From Protonemura montana (taxonomy: Eukaryota > Arthropoda > Insecta > Plecoptera > Nemouridae), in assembly GCA_947568835.1 (NCBI GenBank), contig OX387602.1, positions 8,154,570-8,218,569 of the forward strand: a stretch of 64,000 bases of DNA, read 5' to 3'. This document shows, piece by piece, positions 12,331 through 25,939 of this stretch. The translations under genes were made by a program, and so were the position numbers. The notes under the pieces were generated by a model. It was not told where the DNA came from. It saw nothing but the letters and a program-made list of their open reading frames with translations, and did not search any database. Every line of letters begins with the position of its first letter. The first letter of the stretch is position 1.

Positions 12331-15300
12331 CCATGTGCTGAAATTTGCATCAATCTCCGGATGGCGTCGGCATTAGCTCTCATTTGGCAGAACAAACGTC
12401 AACAAATTGCAATCAAATATGCAATGAGCAATGAGCGGTGACCAATCGATACGTCATATTAATAACCCGGCTTTGACAAGTTTAGATGTACGAACTGCAC
12501 ACATTATTAACACTGATATGTGGACATGTCTACTATTTAATCGATGATCATATTTTTGAGTGATGTTCTACATTATTTTGTTGAACCTATTACACCGGCA
12601 CCTAAAAAGCGCCATGAAATAATTCGACTTCGCCTTCACGTCCCACCCGTCCGTGGCCTCAACTGGCCGCAAGTGCGAACAAATTAACCGACTTCGAGCC
12701 CCCATTCCAGATCACACACACGTCCCGCTCCTCGACCTGACTCAAACTTTGTTCACCCACTCACGTACCTCAGTTTAAATTAAACTTCAAAATTTTCACC
12801 GAATATACCCTGAAATGATATTCAAATTAAGGGCCAACGAGTCCCGCGCGCAAGTATAATTAGAAATTTCAGCTTGAATCGCGCCCGAGGTGGCAGGATT
12901 TTTCGATTGATTCCGCCATGTGATTGTTGTGGGGTGGGGGGTGGGGGTCGCAGCTGATGCCGACCGACGCCTACCGACGCCTCGCCGCAAGACTGCGTCG
13001 CCCGCCCGTTGGAGTCTCGTCACGCGTGCAATCAATCAGCGGGGCGTAAGAGCAGCGAGATCTCAGGCGAGCACTCGACAATGAGAGATGGGCGGTGAAC
13101 ATTGCTTTGTACTCAGTGTACAGGCGGCGAAGTGTCAAACGCTCGCCGTCGCCGCCTACACGAGGATAATTTGAATTTCAAAGATTGTTTGGAATGTTCG
13201 AATAAGCGTCGTGTCAACTATTTGGGGGGAAGATCTTGAAAGGTTCGAAGTGAAGTTTCTTTGCGCAGCTTTCGCGACACTTAAATTGGCTTTTCGTTGC
13301 CATTACGCTTCTGCTGGTGTCATGGGTATTTTTTTTTCTAGTACCTACTCTACGAAATTACAGAAAACTATTTGAAAAGTGAGATGTTTGTTTTCTAAAT
13401 AAACAGACACAAGTTGATTTGGAGTGTTGTTGAGATCGATATGGATAAAAACCTAACAAATCAAATGAAAAACAATCTGCTTCTTCAGAAATGAAAGTGG
13501 AAACTTATTGACTTGGTAGATGATTGAACCGTCTTTATTTGCGCATGATGTTAGACCGAAACGACAGCCGACCAAGTTCCCTGGGAGTTCTCATTGGAAA
13601 TCTATCGTGGCTGCAAGGTGTCGCCTCATTTCGAGGTCTGCACCATCGAAGGCGTTCGTTCGTTCGCAGCCAGCGATCCGACTTAAGTAATAAAACGGCT
13701 ACACCGCTAGAGAAGAAAAACGCCGGAAAATTGACCTGGTGATCCGTGACGAAAGCTTGCTCGTTCATTCTGGACAAAGAAAATGTTGAGTGAATGTTTG
13801 TGTCGCATGGCTGGAATCGCCTGATTATCCACTCTGGGAAAAGTAAAAAAGAAAAAGAAGTCGAGTTTCACTACTGACGTCAGTGAATCAAGTAGGAAAA
13901 GTGTGTTAGCTTTAGCAGAAAGGTCATAAAGAAAATTCACTCTTCATTCAACAGTGCTTATATAGTTTTTTATCGAGGTTTCCTTAAACAATGGTTTTCT
14001 TTTATCATTCATTAGCATATATATTAGCAGTGATGGGGTGGGCATGCACCCCCCCCCCTCACCTCCCTTGGCTCAAGGGTCTGGCATGCCCCCTGTCACC
14101 AAGTCCCACGATTTTTCCGCGCAGTATTATTTCACGTACTTTTCTTTTTACTGTCTCGCTTATAGAGCGGTATATATAGAAATCTTTTTCTCTTTTTTCA
14201 CATGTTCCTTGACCATTCTATTGGATCTTCCCAAGTTATCATGGTGGCATCATCTCTAGATCGAAAGTTGTGCCTCTCAGTTAAGATTGGTTTAGTTTAT
14301 TGAACTACACAACTGTGGAAATCATGTTGGAAATTGAAAATCAAATCTATTGATGTCACGGACTTAATTTGGTCAGTCGATTTTGCAAACAAAACACACA
14401 CGTAACGAAGTTATAACTTAGCAAGATATGAATCACGCAATACAAAAAGATATTACTCCACTTAAAATCTTCCCCATTAGGCTAATTGCATTGCTCTCTC
14501 CTTGACACGGGTTACATCTGGCCAATGTTATTTCAGAACATAACCTAACTTTGGCCGCATGATAACGGCTGATTTAGCTCGGTGGCGTTCCACCTGTAAT
14601 GCCTGTTATAAGAGTGGTGCATGATAGCAGCCTGGTATTCCTCTCCAGCACCCACTTACGCCCATAGACATCCAGTGCACGTAATGTATTGTACTAAAAC
14701 AGAATAAGATACGTCGTTATGCCGCACGCCGCCATGGTAATATCCCGCGAGGCAGTCTAAGAAACTTTGATGGCCTTTTTTGAGTGATAGTGCTAACTAG
14801 AATCTCGAGCACGTCGTACCACCGGCGGGTGTGTGGGGGGTGGGGTGGGGGAGGGGAGGTTGCTGACTGTGACGTCTCACTGTTGTGTGCACCGAGATGC
14901 AGGGCACGAGTGCATCTTTTTAGTATTTAAATTAAGCAAGTAACTTTCTTGGGCTCTCTCGACTCTCAAGGTAGAATATTACATATCTTCGTGTATTTTA
15001 AGAGCTGTGTGAGATGCATGTGGCTTAGTTTTGGTAGCAAAGTTTTTTACTTGGACTGAGTAATTAAAAATGATGATAAAAGATGAAATTCCATTTTATT
15101 TGGAACATTAACAGTACATGGCACCTCCACCTCGGTACTTTCATTTTACAGTATTTTTTCATGTGGCATATCTTGGTAAAAACAATTGAAAGTGTGTAAG
15201 GCATTGAGAAATCAAACGTCAAATCACCATAATTGTAAATGAAATATATTTGAAGTGCTAAGCTTAAAACGCAGTTAAAAAAACATGGCACTTCCGCCCA

Positions 15301-15925
15301 GCCACCCGGGACGAAATTTGATGATAAAACAGTGTATTTTCTTATGACAGTGTAGTAGACTGTAGAATTTAGAGCAGATAGTTAATTAGTCGGGAGCAAG
15401 AGCAGGCTGTATCACGATAGCTATATTTTATTCCCTAAAGGACTCGACCGTTTTGCCTCTCAAAAGAACGAGGTAAAAAATCTAAACCTTCGTCCTCGCA
15501 ACATGGTTTAATTAACTCTATACTCGACTCTGCGATCAAAATGAAATGCAAGGGTGAGGAGGCGACAACCCGGCGACAAAAGTCCAGCGGATGCCACTCG
15601 AAAGTCGCGATCCGAGAACGAGTTTATTACGAAATATGGTTAATCTATGCTTCTTCTTGCTTGAGCCATTTTTAGCAGCTTCACTGAAGTTGAACGAAGC
15701 TAGTTAATACCATTTTTATTCCATTGCATGCGCTGGTATAGATGTGGCCATTGTCAAAACTGCTACTAAAACAAAGTTAATTATCTATGAGTTTGACACA
15801 TGAAGAGTTTTAAAGAATTTGGATGTAATAAGCTTTCCTTAATAAGAAAAGCTCCATTGATTATAGCTCCAGGAGACAGAATAAGCGAGTGTAACGAAAT
15901 AAGCAGCTACCGTTCTTCAGGGTCT
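12331..15925. other. Non-coding stretch
   Basis: No gene is supported. Contents noted: moderate CpG density around 12640-13160; inverted arms GGGCATGC (14040-14047) and GCATGCCC (14084-14091) around a C-run; and two GGYGGARGTGCCATG words on the minus strand at about 15120 and 15286, some 167 bp apart. The 75-codon minus frame at 15064-15291 crosses both words and has no domain. Confidence 0.5.
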
Positions 15926-15985
15926 GGAATAGTAATGGTGAAAGCTGCAATGCTTCTGGTTCCGGTTCCGGTCCCGGTTCGTCAC
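15926..15985. repeat. Dispersed element with GGTNCC hexamer core, copy 1
   Basis: The core is a run of GGTTCC/GGTCCC hexamers (15957-15979). About 30 bp to the left (GGAATAGTAATGG through GCTGCAATGC) matches the left flank of the second copy at 29826-29892, so the similarity extends beyond the simple repeat. Copy 2 has the same orientation. Related names for this element are not known to me. Confidence 0.5.
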
Positions 15986-16029
15986 TAGTTGGACCATACT
16001 TGCCAGTAATGCACAGAATTAAGATGAGC

Positions 16030-16384
16030 GACAGGCTCGACGCGATTAATGCAAACGACACCGACGCCTCCACTCGAGGCTACGTGCCGGGTGTTCGAGT
16101 GACTGATCGACTCCGGGCAGCCGTCGTGCGTCGTCGGCCAGAGCGTCGGGACGCCGGACGCTCGACGCCGGACGCCGAGTGCGATCGGACGTGACTAACT
16201 GGCCGGGGAAAAGCCGACCAAGTGTGAGTCTTCCAATTCCGCGCCTCGTTCCACGGCCCGGTTTCTTGCGATCGTCTCTCTCTCCCTCTCCCTTGCTCCC
16301 CACGTTTCAAACACAATTTACACCCTTCATCAACCGTCAACAATACGTCACACTTCGTTCCCGTTTTATTGCCTTCTCGCACAG
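16030..16384 (+). other. CpG-rich block ending at a splice-site-like junction
   Basis: The block is dense in CpG, with a tandem GACGCCGGACGC repeat at about 16149-16176. A pyrimidine-rich tract runs to 16384 and ends in CACAG followed at once by GTGAGT. It may be a non-coding first exon with its donor at 16384. Because the same junction also has a good acceptor tract on its left, a zero-length (recursive) splice site fits equally well. Minus-strand frames of 85 and 100 codons here look like composition artefacts. Confidence 0.25.
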
Positions 16385-19300
16385 GTGAGTGTGTTGTTGT
16401 TGTTTGCCAGCGCTGCTGCTCGGCAAATAATGGAAACTCTCAAGTCACATGCAATTTGATAAGTGAATAAAAACTTTTCGTGGTTCGTACTGTTTGAGCG
16501 GGCTTAATGCTATCTGAGCGCATCTGTAGAGGATGGGAAATTCAACTGAGAGAAATGAAATAACTGGATGCAGTTGGACTTGGCTGGAAGTGGCGTTCGA
16601 ATCGAATTGAGTTCAGCAATTCCGTGAGTTAATTTTTGTTTTGGTAAATTTTGTAGCAAAATAGATTCAAGCAGATTACCTTAAAGGGGATGTGATAAAA
16701 TTGAGCGTAAAAACAACACCCAAACAAATCCAGCTGAAAGGTACAAGAATAAAAATTACACAAATAAAAGAAGTAAACTTGCTGGTAAACAGCCAAGAAA
16801 ATTACATTTTCCAACTTAATGTAAATTGAAATTCGTAATTGTACCGATAAATGAGACTACCAAGAGAATGATCATTACAGAGTAATCCGATTTTCCTATA
16901 AATTGCATTCATCGTGCCAGCGCGGCGCGCAATTTGGACGGTTGCTGGACCGTTTGCTAGCCCCTTGGAGGCCAGAGGTACTCCCAGCACGCTCCATGGG
17001 CATATCCACCAGCTTGCCAGCAGCAGCGCCCAGACAGAGGTGCCAGTTTCTATCTTTCGGCTCGGTGATTCGGTAAATTGCTACAGTTGCTATCGCTGCT
17101 AACGCCACCACGAGCATATTTTGCCCACGAGCGCTGAAATATTATTGATGAACGATCGGGCAGTAAACGCACACGGATGAGAAAAGCCGATATTAATATC
17201 CACCCATTGCGGATATTTCGCACTAAACATTCTGCATTGACAAGCGAATTGCAAGCGAAATCAGATCAAAAGAAGTCGTCAATCTCTTCTTTCTACAAGC
17301 GGACACGTAATCAAGCGCATTTTCCTCCTCGGGGTTCCTTATACGCTGAGAATTCTCGTTCTCGTGCCTCTTGCAGTTCATTTCATTTAAAGTCTGTCTC
17401 ATTCGACAGGATGAGCACCGTGGGATATCGTTGCTTCGCATAGCTCTCTATACACTCGAACCGTATCCAACTGATGACGATTCCAATTCGTGCTGATAAC
17501 AATGCTGTGCTGAGTTCTGTGTGGTACAGGCAATTAGGCAGAGGCTGCTCTCGGGCCCTGATGAGATGGGAAAGGGTGGTTACACTATTGGTTTCATGTT
17601 CATCCCCTGAGGCTACGCAATCTGTACACATGCAGTCGCTGCAGACAAGAAAAGTCATCTCCTCTCAGCTGCCAGAGTGAAAATCGCGTGCAATTCGTTG
17701 CGTTCTACACCGACAAGACTTCAAGTCAAGACAAAGTACATGTAAGCAAAAATAGAGAAAAACTTGGAGCGTTCTTAAGGATGTTCTGCCATTTGTTTTC
17801 TTGGTGCACGTACTAAGAATGGAGATGCACCGCTAGCTGCAGTGTTTTAATGACCGCAGCACGTGCAATCATTCAAGTGTTTCGCCAACTTTTGATGAAA
17901 ACCTCCAGCTAAAATATTCTGTTTTGTTTTGCGAAATCGCGCTTTTCCATAGAAAATCTAGTTTTAAGATAAGCGCTGAGCTGTTTTGTAAACTCGACGT
18001 AAATTAAGTTGAATTGTGAAAAGCTCGAATCTCTTTCGCCATAAGGGACTGCCAATCACATTGACGTATTCCAAATGTCGTCCAGTTAAAACTAATAGCG
18101 GTAAAACATTGATGGAAAATTGACTCCCCAAGGAACCACTTTCGTTGGAAAAAAAACGCAGAGTATTCTTGTTATCCTTTCTTGCCAACTATATCCGAAT
18201 GAAAAGCAAGCACAGTTTCTGAACCACCCCATTTCCCCAAGCTTGCAGTCATCAAGTTATAAGAACTTACTTGTCTCAACCATTTGTTACACGTCAATAC
18301 TTCAAAAACAACAAACACGTCAGATGTCCAAATCGTCTACGCTAGAACAGAACGGCGTTTTGCCATTAACAACAATAACAACAGCATGCACGTGTTAGCA
18401 GCTCAATTTGTATCCTCTCTGAGTTCAAATGACAATGGGTCAGATGCGTATTAGGATATTGTATCAGTAATCCTCTAGAACTGCACAAGCAGGAACACAG
18501 ACGGGCAGAGAGCGTAAGTGCAAAGAGAGTCGTTTACCGTCGCTATGCACGCGTCTGGTCATGCCTGTCTGGAGACAATTACCAACTCTAAACGACTGCG
18601 ATAATGTTGCGTTACTCTGGTAGACGATGCTCCTCCAACAATTACCAGTCCCTTGCGATGTAACAATCGAGCCAGTTCGTGATCTTTCGACGCGCCCTGC
18701 AGAAGAACTAACAGATCGCTTTGAGCGTCGTCCCATTAGGTAGATAGATGCTACGTAGATGTCTACAGTTTTCCCCGAGACTGTTCCACGGAAATGTTCT
18801 TAGGGATTCTCTTGTGTTAATCTTGATAGGTACAAACGAGGAGGGGTTTAATTTAACGACGGTGTTTCGAGCAGCAGAGGGGAGAGTCATGCCCACCGCT
18901 TTCACAGATTAATTGGTATTTAAACTAAATTGAAATTAAATTTCATGATGATCAAATGTTAATGGAGCCTCAAAACTCATAACATAGGAATCAATACCTA
19001 TATTTTTCTTGCATTAAGTTCGCGATGTGTGGTTAGGAATCACATGGTAACCTTATTCGGACTTGTATGATGACGACGCTAATTGCCTCCCTAGAATATT
19101 ATAATGCACGTAAAATATTTCACGACCATTTCCCAGCCAATTGCAAATTTTAATTATTATCTAAATGAAGTAGTGAGCAAGGAACGGCATTATGAGAGTA
19201 GCTATACGACAATAATATTGTAATTAAAATGTCATATTGCAATTCCAAATTAAATAAACGAATTGCACGAAATACTTCTGCTTGAGTCTTGTAAGTTGTA

Positions 19301-20031
19301 CAGCATTTTCTTCATGAGCTCATGGAGAACGTAAAAAATAATTTGAAGTAAATGTTTTATGAAATTGAATTAGTTGCATTAATAACTCCAGCTGAGCTTT
19401 CGTTTGGCAAGAAATTCCAGCTGCCGTCGGACCGTTCTGCGGAGCAAAAGAGATGCGCTCATGGGAGAATAAATGGGGGCAAAAGGGATGGCGAATTCAT
19501 GACGGCGTCGGAATGAAAATAACTCGGGCGTGGCACGAATTTAATACCAGGGAGGTAATATGTGATGTATGCATATATTATCTAGCAAAAAGTGAACTTC
19601 GCTGTGAGTTGGAGTGAACTGCAAACAAGATTTTCCATATTTAATCTTAAGTGAAAAGTATGCATATTTTGAAGTTTTTGGTTCGTACATAATAGGTATA
19701 AGCTTTCGCGCAAAGTTTGTGTCAATCGAATCATGCTGACGATCGCATTATTGGAGAATGCTCAATATCTGCTAGTTTATAAAACCACTTCAAACAGACG
19801 GGAGCTAAATTTTACTATCGTTATTGCCATTTTAAGAAGTTTTGTCGTCTTGATTCTAATCTCCTCCGATTGCTTCCCCTTCCGTTTCTGCGTTTCTCAA
19901 TTTCCTAGTTTCCAATCACAGTAACGGTGAGCTACGGATTATTTCCGCTTCCCTGTGTTTCGGTAAAAACACCTAGCGTTTCCTGCAGCAGTTTCTATTC
20001 TCATTTCCTCCTCCTCATACAACTGACTTAC
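16385..20031. other. Non-coding stretch
   Basis: No gene, RNA gene or transposon is recognised. Small frames on both strands (for example 17177-17443 plus, 18464-18736 minus) lack domains or splice support. A long pyrimidine tract ends in TAG at about 19910, but no convincing exon follows it. Confidence 0.55.
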
Positions 20032-20058
20032 CTCCACATTTTGCCTACACCTTTTCAT
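20032..20058 (-). CDS. Candidate first coding exon (9 codons)
   Basis: On the minus strand an ATG in favourable context (GCGAAATG) opens MKRCRQNVE and runs directly into GGAG|GTAAGTCAG, one of the strongest donor matches in the window (donor G opposite position 20031). The intron would be phase 0. Upstream on the minus strand is a T-rich tract ending in TGTGAG, so a 36-nt internal exon (PREMKRCRQNVE) is the alternative. No partner exon was identified further left and no homology is recognised. The case rests on one splice site and may be chance. Confidence 0.2.
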
Positions 20059-23000
20059 TTCGCGTGGCTCACAAAAACAAAATAAATTAAAAATGTTCTG
20101 CACGGCGCTTTCTACCTTGTGGCACCAAATGAAAAAATGCTCAAATATGGAACATCCTTCAGGGATCAGTTCTATGAAAATGAATTACGATTATTTTTTA
20201 GCGTTTTTACGCGTAGCTACCCTCGTGCCCAGGAATAAAATATGTTTGCAGCATAACGCCTCCTTTAATATGGGCCTTCCATAATATTCGTTTTATACCA
20301 CGCTCGATGCTCGGCAGACACCTTTGCTATCTTTCTCAGCTGTGCGTATGTAAAGCGCTGAAAACACTTTGAAATGTCTTTAACGATGAAATTTATGGGT
20401 ACTGCACACAATGTAAAGGATGGCATGCATCATCCTTAATAACGGAAAATATTTAAATTTTCATTCGAAGATAGGTTAACGGCTCCTTAGTGAATAAAGC
20501 TCCGCCAGAAAGTTTGGTCTATATCTGATCGCATAAAATTAGGGCATCGATTTTGCGAGTGAAAAATGTAAATAAATTTGAACTCAGCGTCGCCGTTTAT
20601 AGAGAAAGTGAGAATTTCAAATTTATAACAAAATCTCAAGGACGTGTAATTCAAGGTCAGTCCGCAGATACGTTCCATAGAAACATCTTGCGCAGGTTTT
20701 GAAATATTATTAAAGATATCCTAAAGAATAAACACAATGGCTTAAAAGGCTGTAAAAAGTAGGTGAGATAAGGTGCTCGCAGTTTTACAAATTTAGTTGA
20801 CAAAAGAAAAAAATATACCTAGCCTTGCGAGTGAAAGTGTAGCGAACATATATAGAGGTATTTCAGAGACGTTTCTTCCCCTTGAAACTCTCAACCGAAA
20901 GAAGATTTCAATTCCCCGCGGCTGTGATATTGTTTCAAGATGGCTGATCCTGTATTACTTGGGTTTGGAGGAACTTTATCCATACACATTGCCTACCTAG
21001 AGTCAGCTGTCTAGCCTTATATCCCGTAAATACACAAACAAAACTGGACGCCTCCAGGGAGAAAGCCTCCGAGGGGTTGGAAACTAGAAGATATGGCCTG
21101 CGTGCAAGAAACTCTTCTCTCTAGATCCAGTCCAGGACAAATTGTCCACCAAAAAAACCAGGTGGTTTAGACTGGAAATAGCTTCACTCAAGAACAAACT
21201 TGTATATGGGTATTCCACCATCGTGCTATGCTGAGACAATTTACTAGCAATACATAAAGGAAGGTTTCTGTTTTTTGGTTAAATGCATGCATGAAAATGC
21301 AACAGTGTCCATTTTGAAGATACCGAATTGGGGCTAAATATGGATTGAAACGTAGATATAACTGCTGCTTTAAGCCGAGGAGTTGCAACCAAGACAACAA
21401 GAGAAAGTTAATTATGCCAGGCTGAATAACAAGGAGCATCAACTTTCCCTTTGACAGTTCAATAACACATGCAGTGAAAGACAGAGAAAATCATCGGAGT
21501 AGGGCAAGTTTCTTGCAGGATAAGAAGCGAGTTTAATTAATTAATTAATTAGTTCATTAATTAGTACAACTTCCAGAACAACGCGCGTTTTGAGATAATA
21601 ACGCGACTGAGTAGCGACAACATTTCTCCCCCGATTCTTCTGCCAATTTCGTGAAAGCCGTTTCCTAATTAAATATACGAATTCACGCAACGATAAAATT
21701 ATTACCAGTGTCACCATTAGGCAATGAAAGTTAATAAGAGCGATAATGCGGGAGTACACAACATTTCTACAGCAAAAAGTCTTTGGACAAACTTTGTTGC
21801 GATTCAGGGCGACCCGGCGCGACGCTAATTGGCTGGTAGGCTAGTGTACAAGATACGCCGAAGCGTAGGGAACGAAAGCGTGAGCGTCTCTGCCTTTGAG
21901 CAATCACGCGATGGACATTACGAGCCGCGCAAGAACTGAGAAGCCAGCCGGTATACGACGCAAAGACTTAGTGCAGTTCTCTACATTGGACGTCGATGCC
22001 ATTACCAATTCCACGTCTGAAACTCAGCATACTTTAATCAATCTTTCGTGCGGATTGGCTAAGAAAAACTTTTGATCCTGCAGACGTGAGAGTTTGACAT
22101 TCGTACTTATCCCCTCAAAGAATTAACGATATTATTTTTACTTAAGACGGTTTATATATGGAGAGAATTTCATCAAGCCAAAGAGATAGATCTCGATCAT
22201 TTCGGTCGAGCAGAGCATTAGAAGAGCCCGTGTCAATTACAAAAGCGTTTTACGCATGAAGGAAATTTGAGTTTGGTCTTGAACTCTCGCTAACTTTCCG
22301 TATGAAGATAGAGCTGGGATACTGGCAATAAACACAGGGCGACGAACAAGCAAAGTTGTAAGTCGTTTAGCGGGCGCCCTTTGCGGGCTGCAGATAAGAG
22401 ATGGAGGACTCAGATAAATCTACCTAATTTCGTTTGTCTTCCGGAGCGTGGAACGGTGGCGGTGGCGGCGCGAAACAACGGGACAAAGCCACAACCTTTT
22501 AGCCGGCACCAGTGCAAAAGGTATATTACCTTAGTTCTAAAGCAACGGATTTCTATAGTGAGAAAAGACAGAAGCTCTGTCACGACACTTCTAAAATGCG
22601 GCCAGAAGTTAGCTGGGACAAGCATTGCCATCACATTCGCATTATATACAAACTGCTCTTTTATAGCAACTTGAGCCATCAGACTTTCTTTAAATGCGAT
22701 GTAGTGAGACGACGTTTCATGTTATTGCCACATTATGGGGAATAATACTGCCCACAAATATGGTGGCTTAGTTGAATGGAAATGAACACTGCGCGCTAAA
22801 GGTTTCTGCCGGGGAAGTTTCGGAGGGAAAAAAGAGGGAAAAACTATCCGCAAATTGAGAGACATTTAGAAAATACGACAAGTTTCCACACACCGGTTGC
22901 TAATGGTAACTTCATTCCCGTGGAAATTGTTTAGTGGGAAAAGTTACTTCTCCACTTACATTTCTATTTTTCCTTTTGCTACCACCGTTCCTTTTAAAAG

Positions 23001-24471
23001 TTTTCTACCAGCTTCTAAAATCTTCTTCACTTCCAATGCAATGTGTGCGAACATTTTTATAATTACGTTGGTAAATCTGCTTGTATCCCCTTAAGAGTAG
23101 ACGCCCCTACAAGATTTACATGGCAGTCAGGTCCTATCCCTATTTAATTGTATGGGGCAGGTCAAGTATGACGGTTCCAGAGAACGACGATCCCGATCCA
23201 CAATAGCGCCTCATTTTCACGGGCCTCGCGGTCCGTAATTCCTTCTTGAACTAATGAAAAAGGTCGTTTCCATTTTGGATAATGTTTATCTACACAAACT
23301 CGTAAAACTCAACGACGCTCTTCACTTCAATTCATAATGTCATTACGCCAAACCGATAACACAACTACACATATACATCTCTGTACAATTTGGAATGAAA
23401 CATACTAGAGGCCGAGTGTGTTTGTGTGTACAAAGTACTACACCTATGCATATACTTAAGTAGAGCAGGTGTCGGCAATGAATACCAAGCATAATTAGTA
23501 GCGCGATAAGAGAAAAGCACCTCTGTCGCGACGCCTATATCTTAGCGAGGCGGCGCTGGTCCATCGTCACCGCACAACCATAATCCCTACCATCACCGCC
23601 GCCGCCAATGTTTCGACCGCATACACAGGGGACTCAGTCGGCGCTGAAGCCGACGCCGACGTCGAGCAAGTAGAGTGGAATTGGTCCGTGTGTGCATGTT
23701 GCAGCAATACCATGGGTTAGTTTCAGACAACGCTAAATACTTTTGCTAGCGGGAAAACGGCGCCATTAGCATGGACTAACTTTTCTCTAAGATAATAACA
23801 TTAAAAGAATGCAAAAACATGCATGGTACCATCTGCGCAGAGGCGCAGAATTACAATATTATCAGTCTCAGCGCAGAGCGTTTTCCGCTTATCGTATTTT
23901 ATTTATAAATGGGAGTAAAATCGTACGTTCTTGGATCTTGCTCGGCTCAGGAAATGAGTACAGAAAAATCCATTAGCAACGCGTAGTCAGGTATGCGCTT
24001 TTAGGCGTAGAGGCGTAGAAGCGTAGTCGTACAACTTGCAGCGCACTTACGAGCTAAGCCCAGTACTCCTCCCGCCCGGCCAAGTGGGCTGCTTCTGGGT
24101 ACACGCAAACAGATTGTTCTCGAGGCTCTAATCTCCAGAGTTTTCATTTTCAATTAAGTCGTGTATATATGAATAATCCGTACACATTTTCCTGCCTGAC
24201 TTTTAAACCACAGACCGGATTTTCATTCGGAATTTTACAACCGCTAGCAATAGTAAGATTACCTAAGAATTTGGTTAGCTAATCACCGACTCGTTAAACA
24301 TTTAAAGTTTTAATTTTTATGCGCTCAACTTTGCTTTTATATTTTTGCCTCCAAGTGTTGTTCGTTCTCCGTCGTTCTCCATTTCTCTCGCAGAGATTTA
24401 AAAGTTCAGCTTCATATTGTTCGATACCTTCGGATTATCAAGCTGGCACGAACGGCGTGTGAAGAACTAGC

Positions 24472-24491
24472 GGGGGGGGGGGGGGGGGGGG
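24472..24491. repeat. 20-nt poly-G run
   Basis: Twenty uninterrupted G residues. Such a run can form a G-quadruplex, and its exact length is likely to be unreliable in sequence data. Confidence 0.9.
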
Positions 24492-25360
24492 CACTGCCAG
24501 GCTGGAGTCGCAAAGCGGGTCTCTACACCCATCGGGCTCAATACTCTTCAATCCCAGAAACGGGGTCAATTCTTTTCCGATGCCCTGCCAATGCATGGAA
24601 AATAAACCCTTTTTATCTTGTTCCAGCCGGAAAAAAGGGTCTCAAACAGAAGTTTATACGATTTACTTTATCGTATCGTTGAATTGGTAATTTCCAAAAA
24701 AGTAGAGCCAAGCTCTAGCTTGTGCTGCAGAAAGGTAAAAGCTCAAATGCATTATTGAATGAGTGATTCGATATTCTGTGCTCGCAGCCGCGGCCAGATT
24801 TCTAACGGGGATTAAAAGTGCCCTTAACCTTAACGACAATGTCTTGTTTACGACTCCTAGCCCTTTTCTCGACATCCACGAGAAAGCGGCACCAAAGCAG
24901 GCACCTCCACCAAACATCCTATTCACATTTTCAAGCCCATGAGCTTAGACTTTAAGGTCGCAATTTCAGATCTTTTTAGAAAACAAAGATAAAGTGGCTT
25001 TTCGAATTTCATGTGCACGAGCAAAAACTCATTCGAAATAAGTTTAATGTCTGCAATAGAAAATAACCCCTTTCACTTCCATTCTCAAACGACTCTATAA
25101 AACAATGCATTTCAAATTTACCCGAGTAAATATTACAATACATTGTCATTTAAAATATATTTCAATAAAAACCGAAAACGATTTTGTGTTACGCCTGCGG
25201 GCTGCGATTCGGTCTCCACTGGGACTCTACACGAACTGCTTATATTTTGAAATATATTGTATCCACATTTTCCATCCGCCCTTACGTACGGCTCCCAGTG
25301 GTTCAATTGCATTTGCTAAACACGTTCCTCTCCAGTGAGGTCCCATGCGTAGACCCAGCG

Positions 25361-25386
25361 CGTCGGCGTCGGCGTCGGCGTCGGCG
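25361..25386. repeat. CGTCGG microsatellite
   Basis: About four copies of the hexamer CGTCGG. Shorter runs of the same hexamer recur at 55803-55822 and 58071-58087, so it is a favoured simple sequence in this genome. Confidence 0.8.
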
Positions 25387-25868
25387 ATCTACGGCCAAAC
25401 CAGGGGCGCGTGATAACAAAAGAGGAGGACGGGTTAAATAGCTAGATAATAGTCTTCCACCGTCCTTTATTGTTATCTACTCGCTGCTTTATAACACGAT
25501 AAAACGTGGCTCTGTTAAATTAACTGCTACTACCCGTTACCGTTCTCGCGATGTCTTCTTCCGGTTCTGATTACGTCACATATTGTATGTTGGTTTGGTG
25601 ATACTGAACGAATTCTTCCCAGAAAATACTACGACCGGTGAACCAAGCATTGTAGAAGCGGGTGTAATTTTGTATACCATTTCAATGTATTTCAACCATA
25701 TCAAATGCGTCCTTGTATCAAATAGGACGCTCGTGTAAGAAAAGAGCCGTGGAGTGATGCTGTTTGATCTTGATGTTGTATCGAATAAAAATACCTCTGA
25801 AGACAATAATAAACTGCATTTTCTACGGATACATTTGGATTACTATCTGTTTTTTATTTTCTTTTCAG

Positions 25869-25939
25869 ACGGCATTTTATCGAGCTCTTAAGCTGCCCGA
25901 TTCTCTGTTTTCTTCTCGGAACAACTGAGTCACCTTCAG
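25869..25939 (+). CDS. Candidate internal exon, 71 nt
   Basis: A near-continuous pyrimidine tract (TTTTTTATTTTCTTTTCAG) ends at 25868, and the donor CAG|GTAAGC starts at 25940; both match splice consensus closely. Only one forward frame is open throughout: one base, then a peptide starting RHFIELL and ending GTTESPS, with a hydrophobic middle (CPILCFLLG). One base is carried over at the 3' end. The other two frames contain stops. The exon could instead be part of a 5' UTR. No domain is recognised and no neighbouring exon in matching phase was found, so the gene is unknown. Confidence 0.4.

Larger units (their letters stand above)
20068..25868. other. Non-coding stretch with simple repeats
   Basis: No gene is supported. 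It holds a TTAA-rich run (21533-21550), CpG-rich patches at about 21790-21960 and 23520-23670, three GCGTAG-type repeats at 24004-24027, a 20-G run at 24472-24491, and four CGTCGG units at 25361-25386. Words related to the CTGCGGGCTGC motif family lie at 22382 and 25195. Confidence 0.55.

Noticed and set aside
14575-14640. Box-A-like TAGCTCGGTGG
   Set aside because: No box B or cloverleaf follows.
14660-14693. 34-nt minus-strand micro-exon between TTCTGTTTTAG and GTAAGTGG
   Set aside because: All three frames are open, it is very short, and no partner exon was found.
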